From Cellulomonas flavigena DSM 20109 (GTDB lineage: Bacteria; Actinomycetota; Actinomycetes; Actinomycetales; Cellulomonadaceae): 64,000 nt of DNA. The notes beneath the pieces were generated by a model that did no database searches, was not told where the DNA came from, and was given only the letters and a program-made list of their open reading frames with translations. The stretch is from NCBI RefSeq assembly GCF_000092865.1, contig NC_014151.1:3968001-4032000 (forward strand), written 5' to 3'. Shown here in pieces: positions 42,962 to 52,004 of the stretch. Numbering within the stretch: the stretch's first letter is position 1; every line of letters starts with the position of its first letter. The translations under genes were made by a program, and so were the position numbers.

Positions 42962-44499
42962 ACGGCACGACGCTGGTCATCTCCCCGGCCCCCACCGCGA
43001 ACGGGGACCTGCACCTGGGCCACGTCGCCGGCCCCTTCCTGGCTGCCGACGTGCACACGCGCTACCTGCGGGCGACGGGTCGGCGTGCGCTGCTGGCGAC
43101 GGGGACACAGGACACGTCGACGTACGTCGTGACGACGGCGCACCGGCGGGGACTGGAGCCCCGGGAGCTCGCGCGTGCGTCGACGGCGCAGGTCGAGGCC
43201 GGCCTCGCCGCCCTCGGGATCGACGTGCACGCCTTCACGCGCGACGAGGACGCGTTCACCAAGGCCGTCCTGCAGTTCTTCGAGGGCCTGTACACGTCCG
43301 GCAAGCTCGAGCTCCGGACGATGGCGTTCCCCTACAACCCGGCCACCGGAGCCTTCCTCGCCGACGGCTTCGCGCGGGGAGGCTGTCCCCACTGCCTCGC
43401 CGCCGGGTGCGCAGGTCTTTGCGAGAGCTGTGGTCACGTGATCGCGGCCGGGGACCTCATCGACCCGGTCGACGCGCTCGACCCGACGGCGCCCGTCGAG
43501 CTGCGCGACGTCGACGTCCTGGTGCTGCCGCTCGAGCGGTACCGCGCCAGGATCCGCGAGCACCTCGCGCAGCACGGCGGCTCGATGCGCCCGCACATGG
43601 CACAGGCCGTCGCCGAGATGCTCTCCCACCCGCTCGCGGACCTGCCGGTCACCTTCCCGGTCTCCTGGGGCATCCCGGCTCCCTTCCCCGAGGTGTCCGG
43701 TCAGTCGATCAACCCCAACGCCGAGCCTGCCGCGTGGAGCATCTACTGCGGGGCGGTCGCGGCCGAGGCGAGCGGCACCGTGGGCCCGGGGGACGACGCG
43801 CTGTGGCGCTCCGACGCGGACACCCGGGTCGTCTACTTCCTGGGTTTCGACAACACCTACCCGTTCGCGATCGGCGCGGTCGCCATGCTGCTGGCCACCG
43901 ACGGCCGTCACCTCGTGCCGGCCGACTTCCTCACCAACGAGTTCTACGAGCTCGACAGCGCGAAGTTCTCGACGAGCCGAGGCCACGTGGTGTGGGCGAG
44001 CGACCTCGTCAGGACGGTGTCGCGCGACCTGGTGCGGTTCCACCTCGCCGCGACGAGCCCCGAGAGCCAGCGCACCGACTTCACGCACGCGGCGCTCGCC
44101 CGCGTGACGTCCGCGCGCCTCGTCGAGCCGTGGAACCGTGTGGTCGACCGGATGGACGCCCTGCGCAACGCGCGGAGCCTGCCGGTGTCGCCACGCTCAC
44201 GCCTGGCGGCGCAGCGCATCCGGTCGCGGTTCGCCGCCTGCTACGAGCTCGAGCACTTCAGCCTCACGCGCGCGGCCGACGTGCTCGCCGAGCAGCTGGC
44301 CAGGCTGGCCGCGTGGGACCTCGCCGCTCATGACGCCGGCGACTTCTGCCACGAGGTCGAGGTCGTCCTGCGGTGCGCCGCGCCCCTCCTGGTCGACCTC
44401 TCGCAGCAGGCGCTGGCGGACGTCTCGTTCCCCGACGGCGCCGGCCCGTCGACCGCCGAGCCGCTGAGCCTGCCGCGTCTCGTCGGGAGGCTCGGCTGA
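42958..44499 (+). CDS. MetRS-like enzyme; synthetase part of a hydrazine synthetase
   Basis: The 513-residue class I aminoacyl-tRNA synthetase paralogue has the HIGH motif as HLGH (APTANGDLHLGHV, about residues 12-24), a zinc knuckle GCPHCLAAGCAGLCESCGH and the KMSKS loop as KFSTSRGHV. FLGFDNTYPFAIGAVAMLLA is the MetRS core. Unlike housekeeping MetRS it sits in a biosynthetic operon between cupin and flavoprotein genes. In hydrazine synthetases this domain activates an amino acid with ATP and transfers it to N-hydroxylysine; whether it uses glycine, glutamate or another amino acid cannot be read here. Confidence 0.88.
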   Translation: MNGTTLVISPAPTANGDLHLGHVAGPFLAADVHTRYLRATGRRALLATGTQDTSTYVVTTAHRRGLEPRELARASTAQVEAGLAALGIDVHAFTRDEDAFTKAVLQFFEGLYTSGKLELRTMAFPYNPATGAFLADGFARGGCPHCLAAGCAGLCESCGHVIAAGDLIDPVDALDPTAPVELRDVDVLVLPLERYRARIREHLAQHGGSMRPHMAQAVAEMLSHPLADLPVTFPVSWGIPAPFPEVSGQSINPNAEPAAWSIYCGAVAAEASGTVGPGDDALWRSDADTRVVYFLGFDNTYPFAIGAVAMLLATDGRHLVPADFLTNEFYELDSAKFSTSRGHVVWASDLVRTVSRDLVRFHLAATSPESQRTDFTHAALARVTSARLVEPWNRVVDRMDALRNARSLPVSPRSRLAAQRIRSRFAACYELEHFSLTRAADVLAEQLARLAAWDLAAHDAGDFCHEVEVVLRCAAPLLVDLSQQALADVSFPDGAGPSTAEPLSLPRLVGRLG

Positions 44500-44500
44500 C

Positions 44501-45652
44501 ATGGCCACCACCGGCTCCGCGCCGACCCTGCCACCGCGCGGTGCGCGCTCGGCCACGCGACGGCACGTCGTGGTGGTGGGCGCCGGTGTCACCGGGCTCC
44601 TCACGGCCATGGGTGCCGCCACCCAGGGGCATCGCGTGACGCTCCTGGACCGGGGCGCGGTGCCGGACGAGGGGTCGACCTCCTTCGACCGTCACCGTGT
44701 GGTCCGTGCTCTGGATCCCGGCGACCTGCGACGCAGTCGTCGCGACGCCCGCCTGCGGAGTCTGTGGCTCGACCTGGAGGACAGGCTGCGGACGTACGAG
44801 AGCGAGGGTCTCGTACGCCGCACCGGCGTGCTGACCGGGTGGGACGCCGACGACGCCCGGCGCGCCGAGGCGGCTGCGGCCCGTGCGGGGATCGTCGTCA
44901 CCCGGGTGCCGACCGATCACTACCCCGAGCTCGGGACCGCCCCGGACGCCGACGTGCTGCTCGAGACCGAGGCGGGCGTCGTCCTCGCGGACCGCGCCCT
45001 GGTCGCGGCGGCGCGGTGGCTGGCCGCGTGCCCGGAGGTGACGATCCTGGCCGGGGTCGAGGTCACCCGTGTCGACGCGTCCACCGGGACCGTGCACGGG
45101 GTCGACGGTCCCGTCGCCCGGGGCGACCTCACGCTCGTGGCGTGCGGGCCCTGGTCCGGCGCCCTGGTGGGCGTCCCTGTCCAGCTGCACCGCCAGACGA
45201 TGGCCTACCTGCGACCGCCGGCCGGGCTGCGCGACTGGTGGCGCGGCGCACCGGTCGCGGGTCGTCTGGGCGTCGACGCACGCGGCTGGGTCGTCCCAGC
45301 GGTCGGCGGTTCCTCGATCAAGGTCAGCACCGACGCCGTGCGACGCACGGTCTCCTCGACCGACTGGGACGCGGACGCCGACGAGTCCGTCTGGTGCGAG
45401 CGGATCCTGCGTTCCGGTGCGGTCCGCCGCCTGGGCGACTACACGGTGACATCCGTCCGCCGCTGCCACTACGCGACGTCCGACCACGGAGACGCCCTCG
45501 GCCTGGCGCGCCTCGGCCCCGGGGTGTGGTCGCGCGTCGCCAGCGGGCCCGACGGCTTCCGCACCGCCCCGATCGCCGCGGAGCAGGTGCTCCGCGAGCT
45601 CCGACCCACCCCACCACCCACAGCCCCACGGACACGGAAGCAGGCGTCATGA
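44501..45652 (+). CDS. FAD-dependent oxidoreductase (glycine oxidase/DAO family)
   Basis: The 383-residue protein has HVVVVGAGVTGLLTAMGAA (FAD loop, about residues 22-40) and the DAO-family end SDHGDALGLARLGPGVWSRVASGPDGFRTAPI. In the s56-p1 and triacsin routes a flavoprotein of this kind oxidises the lysine-hydrazine conjugate, releasing hydrazinoacetate and the aldehyde of aminoadipate. The gene is one base after the MetRS-like gene and overlaps the ligase gene (ATGA), so the same job is likely here. Confidence 0.8.
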   Translation: MATTGSAPTLPPRGARSATRRHVVVVGAGVTGLLTAMGAATQGHRVTLLDRGAVPDEGSTSFDRHRVVRALDPGDLRRSRRDARLRSLWLDLEDRLRTYESEGLVRRTGVLTGWDADDARRAEAAAARAGIVVTRVPTDHYPELGTAPDADVLLETEAGVVLADRALVAAARWLAACPEVTILAGVEVTRVDASTGTVHGVDGPVARGDLTLVACGPWSGALVGVPVQLHRQTMAYLRPPAGLRDWWRGAPVAGRLGVDARGWVVPAVGGSSIKVSTDAVRRTVSSTDWDADADESVWCERILRSGAVRRLGDYTVTSVRRCHYATSDHGDALGLARLGPGVWSRVASGPDGFRTAPIAAEQVLRELRPTPPPTAPRTRKQAS

Positions 45653-46947
45653 ACGAATCCCCGACCGCAGTGCTCGTCATCGGCAGCGGTCTCAAGCTGT
45701 ACCGCGAGTACCTCCTCAGCTCCGCGGCAGAGAGGGCCCGGGACGCCGGGCACGCGGTCGTCCTGGTCAACAACCTGCAGCCGACCTGGCAGCGCGCGTA
45801 TGTCGACGAGGTCCGCGTGGTCAACGTCTTCGACCACGCCCTCCTCGCCGAGGCCGCGCGCGAGGTCGCCACGCGGTACCGCGTCGTCGCGGTCCTGTGC
45901 TGGGACGAGCCGCTGGTGATGCCGGCAGCAGAGCTGGCCGAGGAGTTCGGCGTCCCCGGGCTCAGCACCCCCGGCGTCCACGGCTGCCGGGACAAGGTCA
46001 GCGCCCGCACGCGGCTCACCCGCGCCGGGGTGCTGCAGCCCATGTTCGAGATGGCGGCCGATCTCGAGCACGCGCGCGCCGCCGCCGCTCGCATCGGCTT
46101 CCCGGTCGTGGTCAAGCCCCGCGCGCTGGGCGCGAGCATGGGTGTGGTCCTCGCGCGGACCGACGCCGAGCTGACGAGCGCGTTCCAGGTCGCGTCCGAC
46201 GCCAGCCTCGTGGGTGACGAGCCGTTCCGGGGCGGTGCCATTGTCGAGGAGTACGCCGTCGGGCCGGAGATCAGCATCGACGGGGCGATCCACAAAGGCG
46301 AGTACCAGCCCATGTTCGTGGCGCGCAAGTGCACCGGCGAGCACCCCTACTTCGAGGAGACCGGCCACGTCGTCGACTCCGCCGACCCGCTCCTGTCGGA
46401 CCCGGTGCTCCTGGAGACGCTGTCACGGGCCCACGAGGTCCTCGGCGTCGAGGACGGCATCACGCACACCGAGGTCCGGCTGACGGATCGCGGGCCTCTG
46501 ATCATCGAGATCAACGGCCGCGTGGGCGGTGACCTGATCCCGTACCTCGGCAAGCTCGCGACCGGGATCGACCCTGGCCGCGTCATGGTGGACGTCGCAC
46601 TCGGCGTCCGCCCGGACGTCACCCGACCCACCCGGGGCGTCGCCGGTATCAGGTTCGGCTACCCGGACGACGACTGCGTCGTGCACGCCGTCCGGGTGCC
46701 GCAGGAGGCACCCGGACTGGTGCTGGCCTCGCCCATGGTGGAGCCGGGAGCCGTCCTGCGCCTGCCACCCGGGGGGTACATCGCGCGCCACTCCTTCGTC
46801 ATCTGCGAGGGGCAGGACGCGGCCGAGTGCGAGGCGCGGCTCCAGGCCGCGAGCGACCTGGTGGTGCTCGAGGCCGACGAGGTCGAGCGCAAGCCCGTCG
46901 GGGCGGTACTGGAGATGCCCGCCGGCCTGCTGGACGTGGACGCATGA
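45649..46947 (+). CDS. ATP-grasp ligase (carboxylate-amine ligase)
   Basis: The 432-residue protein has an N-terminal Rossmann-like part (VLVIGSGLKLYREYLLSSA), an ATP-grasp core with FPVVVKPRALGASMGVVLA, AIVEEYAVGPEISIDGAI and THTEVRLTDRGPLIIEINGRVGGDLIPYLG, and a C-terminal domain of about 120 residues. Such enzymes form amide or hydrazide bonds by acyl phosphates. In this cluster it could condense a hydrazine or hydrazino acid with a carboxylate. Substrates are not known. Confidence 0.85.
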   Translation: MNESPTAVLVIGSGLKLYREYLLSSAAERARDAGHAVVLVNNLQPTWQRAYVDEVRVVNVFDHALLAEAAREVATRYRVVAVLCWDEPLVMPAAELAEEFGVPGLSTPGVHGCRDKVSARTRLTRAGVLQPMFEMAADLEHARAAAARIGFPVVVKPRALGASMGVVLARTDAELTSAFQVASDASLVGDEPFRGGAIVEEYAVGPEISIDGAIHKGEYQPMFVARKCTGEHPYFEETGHVVDSADPLLSDPVLLETLSRAHEVLGVEDGITHTEVRLTDRGPLIIEINGRVGGDLIPYLGKLATGIDPGRVMVDVALGVRPDVTRPTRGVAGIRFGYPDDDCVVHAVRVPQEAPGLVLASPMVEPGAVLRLPPGGYIARHSFVICEGQDAAECEARLQAASDLVVLEADEVERKPVGAVLEMPAGLLDVDA

Positions 46948-47309
46948 TCGACTACGAGGGTCGCGTGTTCCGCAGGGCGGGCGGCGCGGACGCAGCACGC
47001 GCCCGCTACCACCAGTCGGGCCGGCACGTGTGGGCGCACGTCGAGGGCGGACCGGTCGTCGTCGGCACCCTCGCCGGGCAGTGCGACGACGACGGGAAGC
47101 TCTCGCTCGCCTACGCGCTGGCCCTCGGGACGGGTGTCGTGGTGGCCGGCCGCACGACCAACGTGCCCGAGGTGCGCGCCGACGGCAGCGTCGTGCTGCG
47201 CGAGGAGTGGCAGCGCAGCAGCCCCGACGTCTCCTGCGGGGTCTCGTACCTCGAGGAGGTCCGGGGCGCCGCCGCGGAGCCGACCGAGGCCCGGGAGGGA
47301 GCCCGATGA
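46944..47309 (+). CDS. small uncharacterised protein (family often labelled N-acetylglutamate synthase)
   Basis: The 121-residue protein reads YEGRVFRRA, YHQSGRHVWAHVEGGPVVVGTLAGQCDDDGKL, VVAGRTTNVPEVRADGSVVLREEWQ and GVSYLEEV. This matches a small beta-rich family found widely in bacteria; the common database label has no experimental support that I know of. It overlaps both neighbours (ATGA on each side), so it is clearly in the operon. Function unknown. Confidence 0.7.
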   Translation: MIDYEGRVFRRAGGADAARARYHQSGRHVWAHVEGGPVVVGTLAGQCDDDGKLSLAYALALGTGVVVAGRTTNVPEVRADGSVVLREEWQRSSPDVSCGVSYLEEVRGAAAEPTEAREGAR

Positions 47310-48661
47310 CCGACTTCGACGACCTCCGCAGGGCCGTGCGCGGCACCCTGCGCATGCCCGGCGACGCCGGGTTCGCCGAACGCACCCGCCCGTTCAACGA
47401 GCGCTTCCGGGACTCGCTCCCGAACGCCGTCCTCACGCCGGTAAGCGTGCAGGACGTCAGCGCGGCCGTGACGTGGGCCGGTCGGCACGGCGTGCCGGTC
47501 GTGCCACGGGGCGGCGGTCACAGCTACGCCGGCCACTCCTCGTCCCCAGGGCTCGTGCTGGACCTCACCCACCTCGACCGGGTCGACGTCGACCCCCGCA
47601 CCGGACTCGTCATCGTCGGGGGCGGCACCCGGATGGGGGTCCTGTCCGCGGCGCTGCGGGAGCACGACCTCGCGCTGCCCCTGGGCAACTCCGACGACGT
47701 GGGCATCGGGGGGCTGGTCCTCGGCGGCGGCGTCTCGGTCGTCTCCCGTGCCATGGGCCTGACCTGCGACACCCTGGTGTCGACGGACGTCGTCCTGGCC
47801 GATGGGCGGACCGTGACCTGCGACGACGACGACCACGCCGACCTCTTCTGGGCCTGCCGCGGCGGCGGCGGCGGGAACTTCGGCGTCAACACGTCCTTCA
47901 CGTTCCAGGCGCAGGCGACCCGCCCGACCTCGACCTGCATCCTCCTGTGGGAGGGACGGCACGCGTTCGACGTCCTGGCCACCATGCAGGAGGTGATGGA
48001 GCGCGCACCCGACGAGTTCTCCGCGCGGACCGGCGTCAGTCGCGCACCGGGAGCGGAGGCCGTCGTCTCGGTCGTGGGTCAGCACCTGGGCCCGCCCGAG
48101 GAGCTCCGTGAGCTCCTCGCACCCGCCGTCGCGATCGGTCCCCCGACCCGGCTGGACATCGCCGACACCACCTTCTGGGACGCGGCGGCGCTGCTGCGGC
48201 ACACGACGGCGGGAGGTGCGTACGCCGTGCGGACGCGGACCACGCCGACGTCGATCGGCGCCGATGGTCTGAAGACGCTGGTGACGGCCGTCGACGACTG
48301 GCCCGGCGGCACCAACCCCGACGGCGCCGGAGTCGCCCTGTTCGCCTGGGGCGGCGCCATCAACCAGGTGCCGGCCGATGCGACGGCCTTCCCTCATCGG
48401 GACGTGCGGTTCCTCGTGGCGATGGACACGTCCTGGGGCCGGACCGACCCGCCGGAGAGCGTCCGGGACAACCTGGCGTGGCTCCACCACCTGCACCGCG
48501 ACATGGGAGACCACGCGCGCGACGCGGCGTACGTGAACTTCACGGACCCGGACCTCACCGACTGGCGCACCGGCTACTACGGGCCCAACTCCGACCGGCT
48601 CGCGGAAGTGAAGCGGCGATATGACCCTCGACGCGTCTTCTCCTTTGCCCAGGCCGTCTGA
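47306..48661 (+). CDS. BBE-type FAD-linked oxidase
   Basis: The 451-residue protein is a berberine-bridge-enzyme-like flavoprotein. Its FAD domain has VPRGGGHSYAGHSSSPG, where His72 would bind FAD covalently, and GIGGLVLGGGVSVVSRAMGL. The cysteine used for a second covalent link in bicovalent members is absent, so a single link is expected. It ends YYGPNSDRLAEVKRRYDPRRVF, the family C-terminus. It may oxidise a C-N or N-N bond of the cluster product. Confidence 0.85.
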   Translation: MTDFDDLRRAVRGTLRMPGDAGFAERTRPFNERFRDSLPNAVLTPVSVQDVSAAVTWAGRHGVPVVPRGGGHSYAGHSSSPGLVLDLTHLDRVDVDPRTGLVIVGGGTRMGVLSAALREHDLALPLGNSDDVGIGGLVLGGGVSVVSRAMGLTCDTLVSTDVVLADGRTVTCDDDDHADLFWACRGGGGGNFGVNTSFTFQAQATRPTSTCILLWEGRHAFDVLATMQEVMERAPDEFSARTGVSRAPGAEAVVSVVGQHLGPPEELRELLAPAVAIGPPTRLDIADTTFWDAAALLRHTTAGGAYAVRTRTTPTSIGADGLKTLVTAVDDWPGGTNPDGAGVALFAWGGAINQVPADATAFPHRDVRFLVAMDTSWGRTDPPESVRDNLAWLHHLHRDMGDHARDAAYVNFTDPDLTDWRTGYYGPNSDRLAEVKRRYDPRRVFSFAQAV

Positions 48662-49202
48662 GGCGCGGCTCACCCTGCCCCGTCCCGACGTCCCGGGATG
48701 GGCGGGGAGCCCCGGGACCGGGGCGGGCCTGCGCGACGTGATGCGCGGGTTCGCGACCGGCGTCTGCTTGGCGACGACCTACCGCGACCGGCAGGGCGAC
48801 CGGCAGCACGACGTGCTGACGGTCAACTCGCTGACGTCGCTGTCGCTCGATCCGCCGCTCGTCGCGGTGTCGTTGCGACGCGACTCGGCGTTCCTGGAGG
48901 ACCTCAAGGACAGCGGCGCGTGGGCGGTGTCCATCCTCGCGGGCGGCGACTCGGACGTGGCCAGGAGCTGTGCGCGTGGACGGGCTGCGCGCCGCGACCT
49001 GGTCCACGAGCTGCCGGCGTCGCCGGGCAGCGCCACCGGCGCGCTCGTCATGCACGGGTCGAGCTGGCTCGAGTGCGTGACGTGGGCGAGCTTCGACGTC
49101 GGCGACCACGTGCTGGTGGTCGGCGAGGTCGTCGCCCTGAACGAGCGCGGGGAGGACCAGGCCCTCGTGTTCCTGCACAGCCGGTTCCACGCCGTGGAGT
49201 AG
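48621..49202 (+). CDS. flavin reductase family protein
   Basis: The 193-residue protein has the split-barrel flavin reductase pattern: VMRGFATGVCLATT, VLTVNSLTSLSLDPPLVAVSLRRDS, AWAVSILAGGD, WLECVTWASFDVGDHVLVVGEVV. It would supply reduced FMN or FAD to the ACAD-like oxygenase at 39901. The ATG lies 41 bases inside the end of the BBE gene. Confidence 0.8.
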   Translation: MTLDASSPLPRPSEARLTLPRPDVPGWAGSPGTGAGLRDVMRGFATGVCLATTYRDRQGDRQHDVLTVNSLTSLSLDPPLVAVSLRRDSAFLEDLKDSGAWAVSILAGGDSDVARSCARGRAARRDLVHELPASPGSATGALVMHGSSWLECVTWASFDVGDHVLVVGEVVALNERGEDQALVFLHSRFHAVE

Positions 49203-49267
49203 CACCTGGAACAGCTCGGCTCCCCCACGACCCCCGACCCCTCGCACCATCACCGACGGAGGATTCC

Positions 49268-50836
49268 ATGCAGGCAACGACGACGCTGGCCGACCCGGCG
49301 ACCACCACCCGGGACGCCCGGGACCTCGACGCGATCATCACCTACCACGGGACCGAGCCCGAGAACGCCCTCATCCCCGGCCACACCACCGAGTCGGGCG
49401 GGGTCAAGGTGATCGCGGCCCTGTTCCGGGGTCTGGTCTCCTACGACCCCGTCGACGCCCACCCGCGCAACGCCGTCGCCGAGTCGATCGAGTCCGACGA
49501 CTCCCGGGTCTTCACGATCCGTCTGCGCCGCGACTGGACGTTCCACGACGGCACGCCCGTCACGGCCCACAGCTTCGTGGACGCCTGGAACCACACGGCC
49601 TACGGACCGAACAGGATGCTGGGCTCGACGTTCCACGCGCACATCGACGGCTTCGCGGAGGTCAACGCCCCCGACTCCACCGTCACGGCCATGTCAGGGC
49701 TGACCGTGCTCGACGACCACACGTTCACGGTCACGCTGTCCGCGCCGTTCGCCGAGTTCCCGGTCACGCTCGGGTGCAGCGCGTTCTTCCCGCTCCCGGC
49801 GTCGTTCTTCACCGACCGCGAGGGGTTCGAGGCGCACCCGATCGGCAACGGCGCCTTCCGCTTCGTGTCCCGCCGGCCCGAAATCAACATCCTCCTGCAC
49901 CGCTACGAGGGGTACGCCGGTGACGACCGCCCGCAGATCGGCGGCGTCGAGTTCAAGATCTACGCGAGCCTGGACGACGCCTACCACGACGTCGTGGCCG
50001 ACCGGCTCGACTACCTCGACGTGACGCCGTACTGGTCGCTGCAGGACGACCGCTACCTGCGCGACCTACCCGGGCGCACGCACGACCGGACGTACCTCGG
50101 CATCCAGACGATCTCGTTCCCGCTCTACGACGCCCGGTACGCCGACGCGCGCGTGCGGCAGGCCATCTCCATGTCGATCGACCGGGAGCAGCTGGTCGAG
50201 ACGATCTTCCGGGGGCACCAACTGCCGGCCGACGGCCTGGTCCCGCCCGCGGTCTCCGGGCGCATCGAGGGCCAGGGCGGGCAGCTGTGCACCTACTCCC
50301 CCGCCCGGGCCAAGGAGCTCTTCGACGCGGCGGGCTTCGAGGGCGACATCGAGCTCACGTCCAACGTCGACTCACCCAACCGCCCGTGGATGGAGGAGAT
50401 CTGCGCGTCGGTCGAGGAGGTGCTCGGCGTGCGCTGCCGCTTCCTCGCCATCCCGACCATGGGCGAGTTCCGTCGCAGGCTCAACGCCCTCGAGGTCACG
50501 GCGATGTTCCGCTCCGGCTGGATCGCCGACTACCCCTCGATCGAGAACTTCCTGAGTCCCATGTTCCGCACCGGTGCCACCGACAACGTCGGCAGGTACA
50601 GCAACCCGGCCGTGGACGCGCTGCTCGACGCCGCCGACTCGGCCCCCACCCAGGAGGAGGCGTGGGCGAGGTACCAGGAGGCCGAGCGGGCCATTCTCCA
50701 CGACATGCCGACGATCCCGATCTGGCACCAGAGCACGCTCTCGGCGTGGTCGACCCGACTGCGTGACGTTCAACCGAACCCCTTCCGTGAGCTGGACCTC
50801 TCCAGCGTCACGGTGACCTCCGCGCCGACGAGCTGA
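49268..50836 (+). CDS. family 5 (peptide) ABC substrate-binding protein lacking a signal peptide
   Basis: The 522-residue protein has the DppA/OppA layout: FRGLVSYDPVDAHPRNAVAESIESDD, WTFHDGTPVTAHSFVDAWN, FPLYDARYADARVRQAISMSIDREQLVE and GWIADYPSIENFLSPMF. CGGAGGATTCC gives a strong ribosome binding site for ATG 49268. The N-terminus (MQATTTLADPATTTRDARDL) has no hydrophobic core and no lipobox cysteine, so the protein should stay in the cytoplasm unless the start is wrong. No permease or ATPase genes are nearby. It may bind a pathway intermediate or work in resistance. Confidence 0.85.
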   Translation: MQATTTLADPATTTRDARDLDAIITYHGTEPENALIPGHTTESGGVKVIAALFRGLVSYDPVDAHPRNAVAESIESDDSRVFTIRLRRDWTFHDGTPVTAHSFVDAWNHTAYGPNRMLGSTFHAHIDGFAEVNAPDSTVTAMSGLTVLDDHTFTVTLSAPFAEFPVTLGCSAFFPLPASFFTDREGFEAHPIGNGAFRFVSRRPEINILLHRYEGYAGDDRPQIGGVEFKIYASLDDAYHDVVADRLDYLDVTPYWSLQDDRYLRDLPGRTHDRTYLGIQTISFPLYDARYADARVRQAISMSIDREQLVETIFRGHQLPADGLVPPAVSGRIEGQGGQLCTYSPARAKELFDAAGFEGDIELTSNVDSPNRPWMEEICASVEEVLGVRCRFLAIPTMGEFRRRLNALEVTAMFRSGWIADYPSIENFLSPMFRTGATDNVGRYSNPAVDALLDAADSAPTQEEAWARYQEAERAILHDMPTIPIWHQSTLSAWSTRLRDVQPNPFRELDLSSVTVTSAPTS

Positions 50837-50929
50837 CACGACGGGCCGCCGCCGCGATCCCGGACGCCGCCGCGAGCAGGGGCGTCGCGGCGGCGGTCCC
50901 GCGGTGCTCGCGCGGGCGCAGGGCCGCGC

Positions 50930-51913
50930 TCAGCCTACCGACTCCTTGCCGCGGAAGGTCCCGCGGTAGGCGCTCGGGGCGATCCCGAGGGCGGCGGACA
51001 TCTGCACCCGCAGGGTCGCGCCGGTGCCGAACCCCGACTGCTCCGCGACCTGGTCGATCGGCAGGTCGGTCGCCTCCAGCAGGTGTCGCGCCCGCTCCAG
51101 GCGCTGCTGCGCCACCCACCTGCTGGGGCTCAGTCCCGTCTCGTCGCGGAACCGCCGCGTGAACGTGCGCGTGCTCATCCGTGCCCGCGCGGCGAGCTGC
51201 GGCAGGTCGAGCGGCTCGTCGAGGTGCTCGAGCGCCCAGGTACGGGCTGCCGAGGTCGACGAGTCCGTCTCCCTCGGGACGGGACGCACGATGTACTGCG
51301 CCTGACCTCCCGCCCGCCAGGCCGGCACCACGCAGCGCCGAGCCGCGAGGTTGGCGACCTCGCTGCCGTGGTCGTCCCTCACGACCTGGAGACACAGGTC
51401 GATCCCGGCACCCACGCCGGCGGACGTGGAGATCGGCTCGTCGTGCACGAAGAGCACGTCGGGATCCAGCTCCACCGCGGGGAACAGGCTCCGGAACGTC
51501 TCGGCGTGGGCCCAGTGGGTCGTGGCGCGCATCCCGTCGAGCAGGCCGGCAGCCGCGAGGACGAAGGCACCCGTGCAGATGGACATGATCCGGGCCCCGC
51601 GAGCGTGAGCCGAGCGCAGGGCGTCGACGATCTCCTGGTCGATCGCTCCGCTCGTCATCACCTCGGCGCCGTAGTACACGCCGGCCACCAGCACGGTGTC
51701 CGCCGTGGCGAGCGCCTCCAGCCCGTGCTCGGGAGTGACCGTGAACCCCGCCGCGGTCCGCACCGGCCTGCCGCCGAGCGTGCAGGTCTGCACACGGTAG
51801 AAGCGCTGGTTCTGCGCGTCGGTCGCCGCGTGGAACACCTGGGCGGGCATCCCGAGGTCGAAGGCGACCACGTCGTCGAGCGCGAGAACGGCGACCTGGT
51901 GCTGCCGGGGCAT
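50930..51913 (-). CDS. GlxA-like AraC-family regulator with DJ-1/PfpI domain
   Basis: The 327-residue protein has a DJ-1/PfpI-like domain (VAVLALDDVVAFDLGMPAQVF; the nucleophile-elbow region is IMSICTGAFVLAAAGLL, with Cys near residue 113) and a C-terminal AraC double helix-turn-helix: LDLPQLAARARMSTRTFTRRFRDETG and DQVAEQSGFGTGATLRVQM. It is divergent from the MFS gene, which starts 92 bases away, and is likely its regulator. Confidence 0.85.
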   Translation of the reverse strand: MPRQHQVAVLALDDVVAFDLGMPAQVFHAATDAQNQRFYRVQTCTLGGRPVRTAAGFTVTPEHGLEALATADTVLVAGVYYGAEVMTSGAIDQEIVDALRSAHARGARIMSICTGAFVLAAAGLLDGMRATTHWAHAETFRSLFPAVELDPDVLFVHDEPISTSAGVGAGIDLCLQVVRDDHGSEVANLAARRCVVPAWRAGGQAQYIVRPVPRETDSSTSAARTWALEHLDEPLDLPQLAARARMSTRTFTRRFRDETGLSPSRWVAQQRLERARHLLEATDLPIDQVAEQSGFGTGATLRVQMSAALGIAPSAYRGTFRGKESVG

Positions 51914-52004
51914 GCCTCGATGATCGCACGCGTGGCCGGATTCTTGCAGAGGATGGCCGACTCACCACTTACGCCCCGGGCCTCACGTTGGCCACGCTGG
52001 CCAG

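Noticed and set aside
42958..44499. Housekeeping methionyl-tRNA synthetase
   Set aside because: It lies between cupin and flavoprotein genes with overlapping ends, in the exact order of hydrazine synthetase clusters; a lone housekeeping metG would not be expected here.
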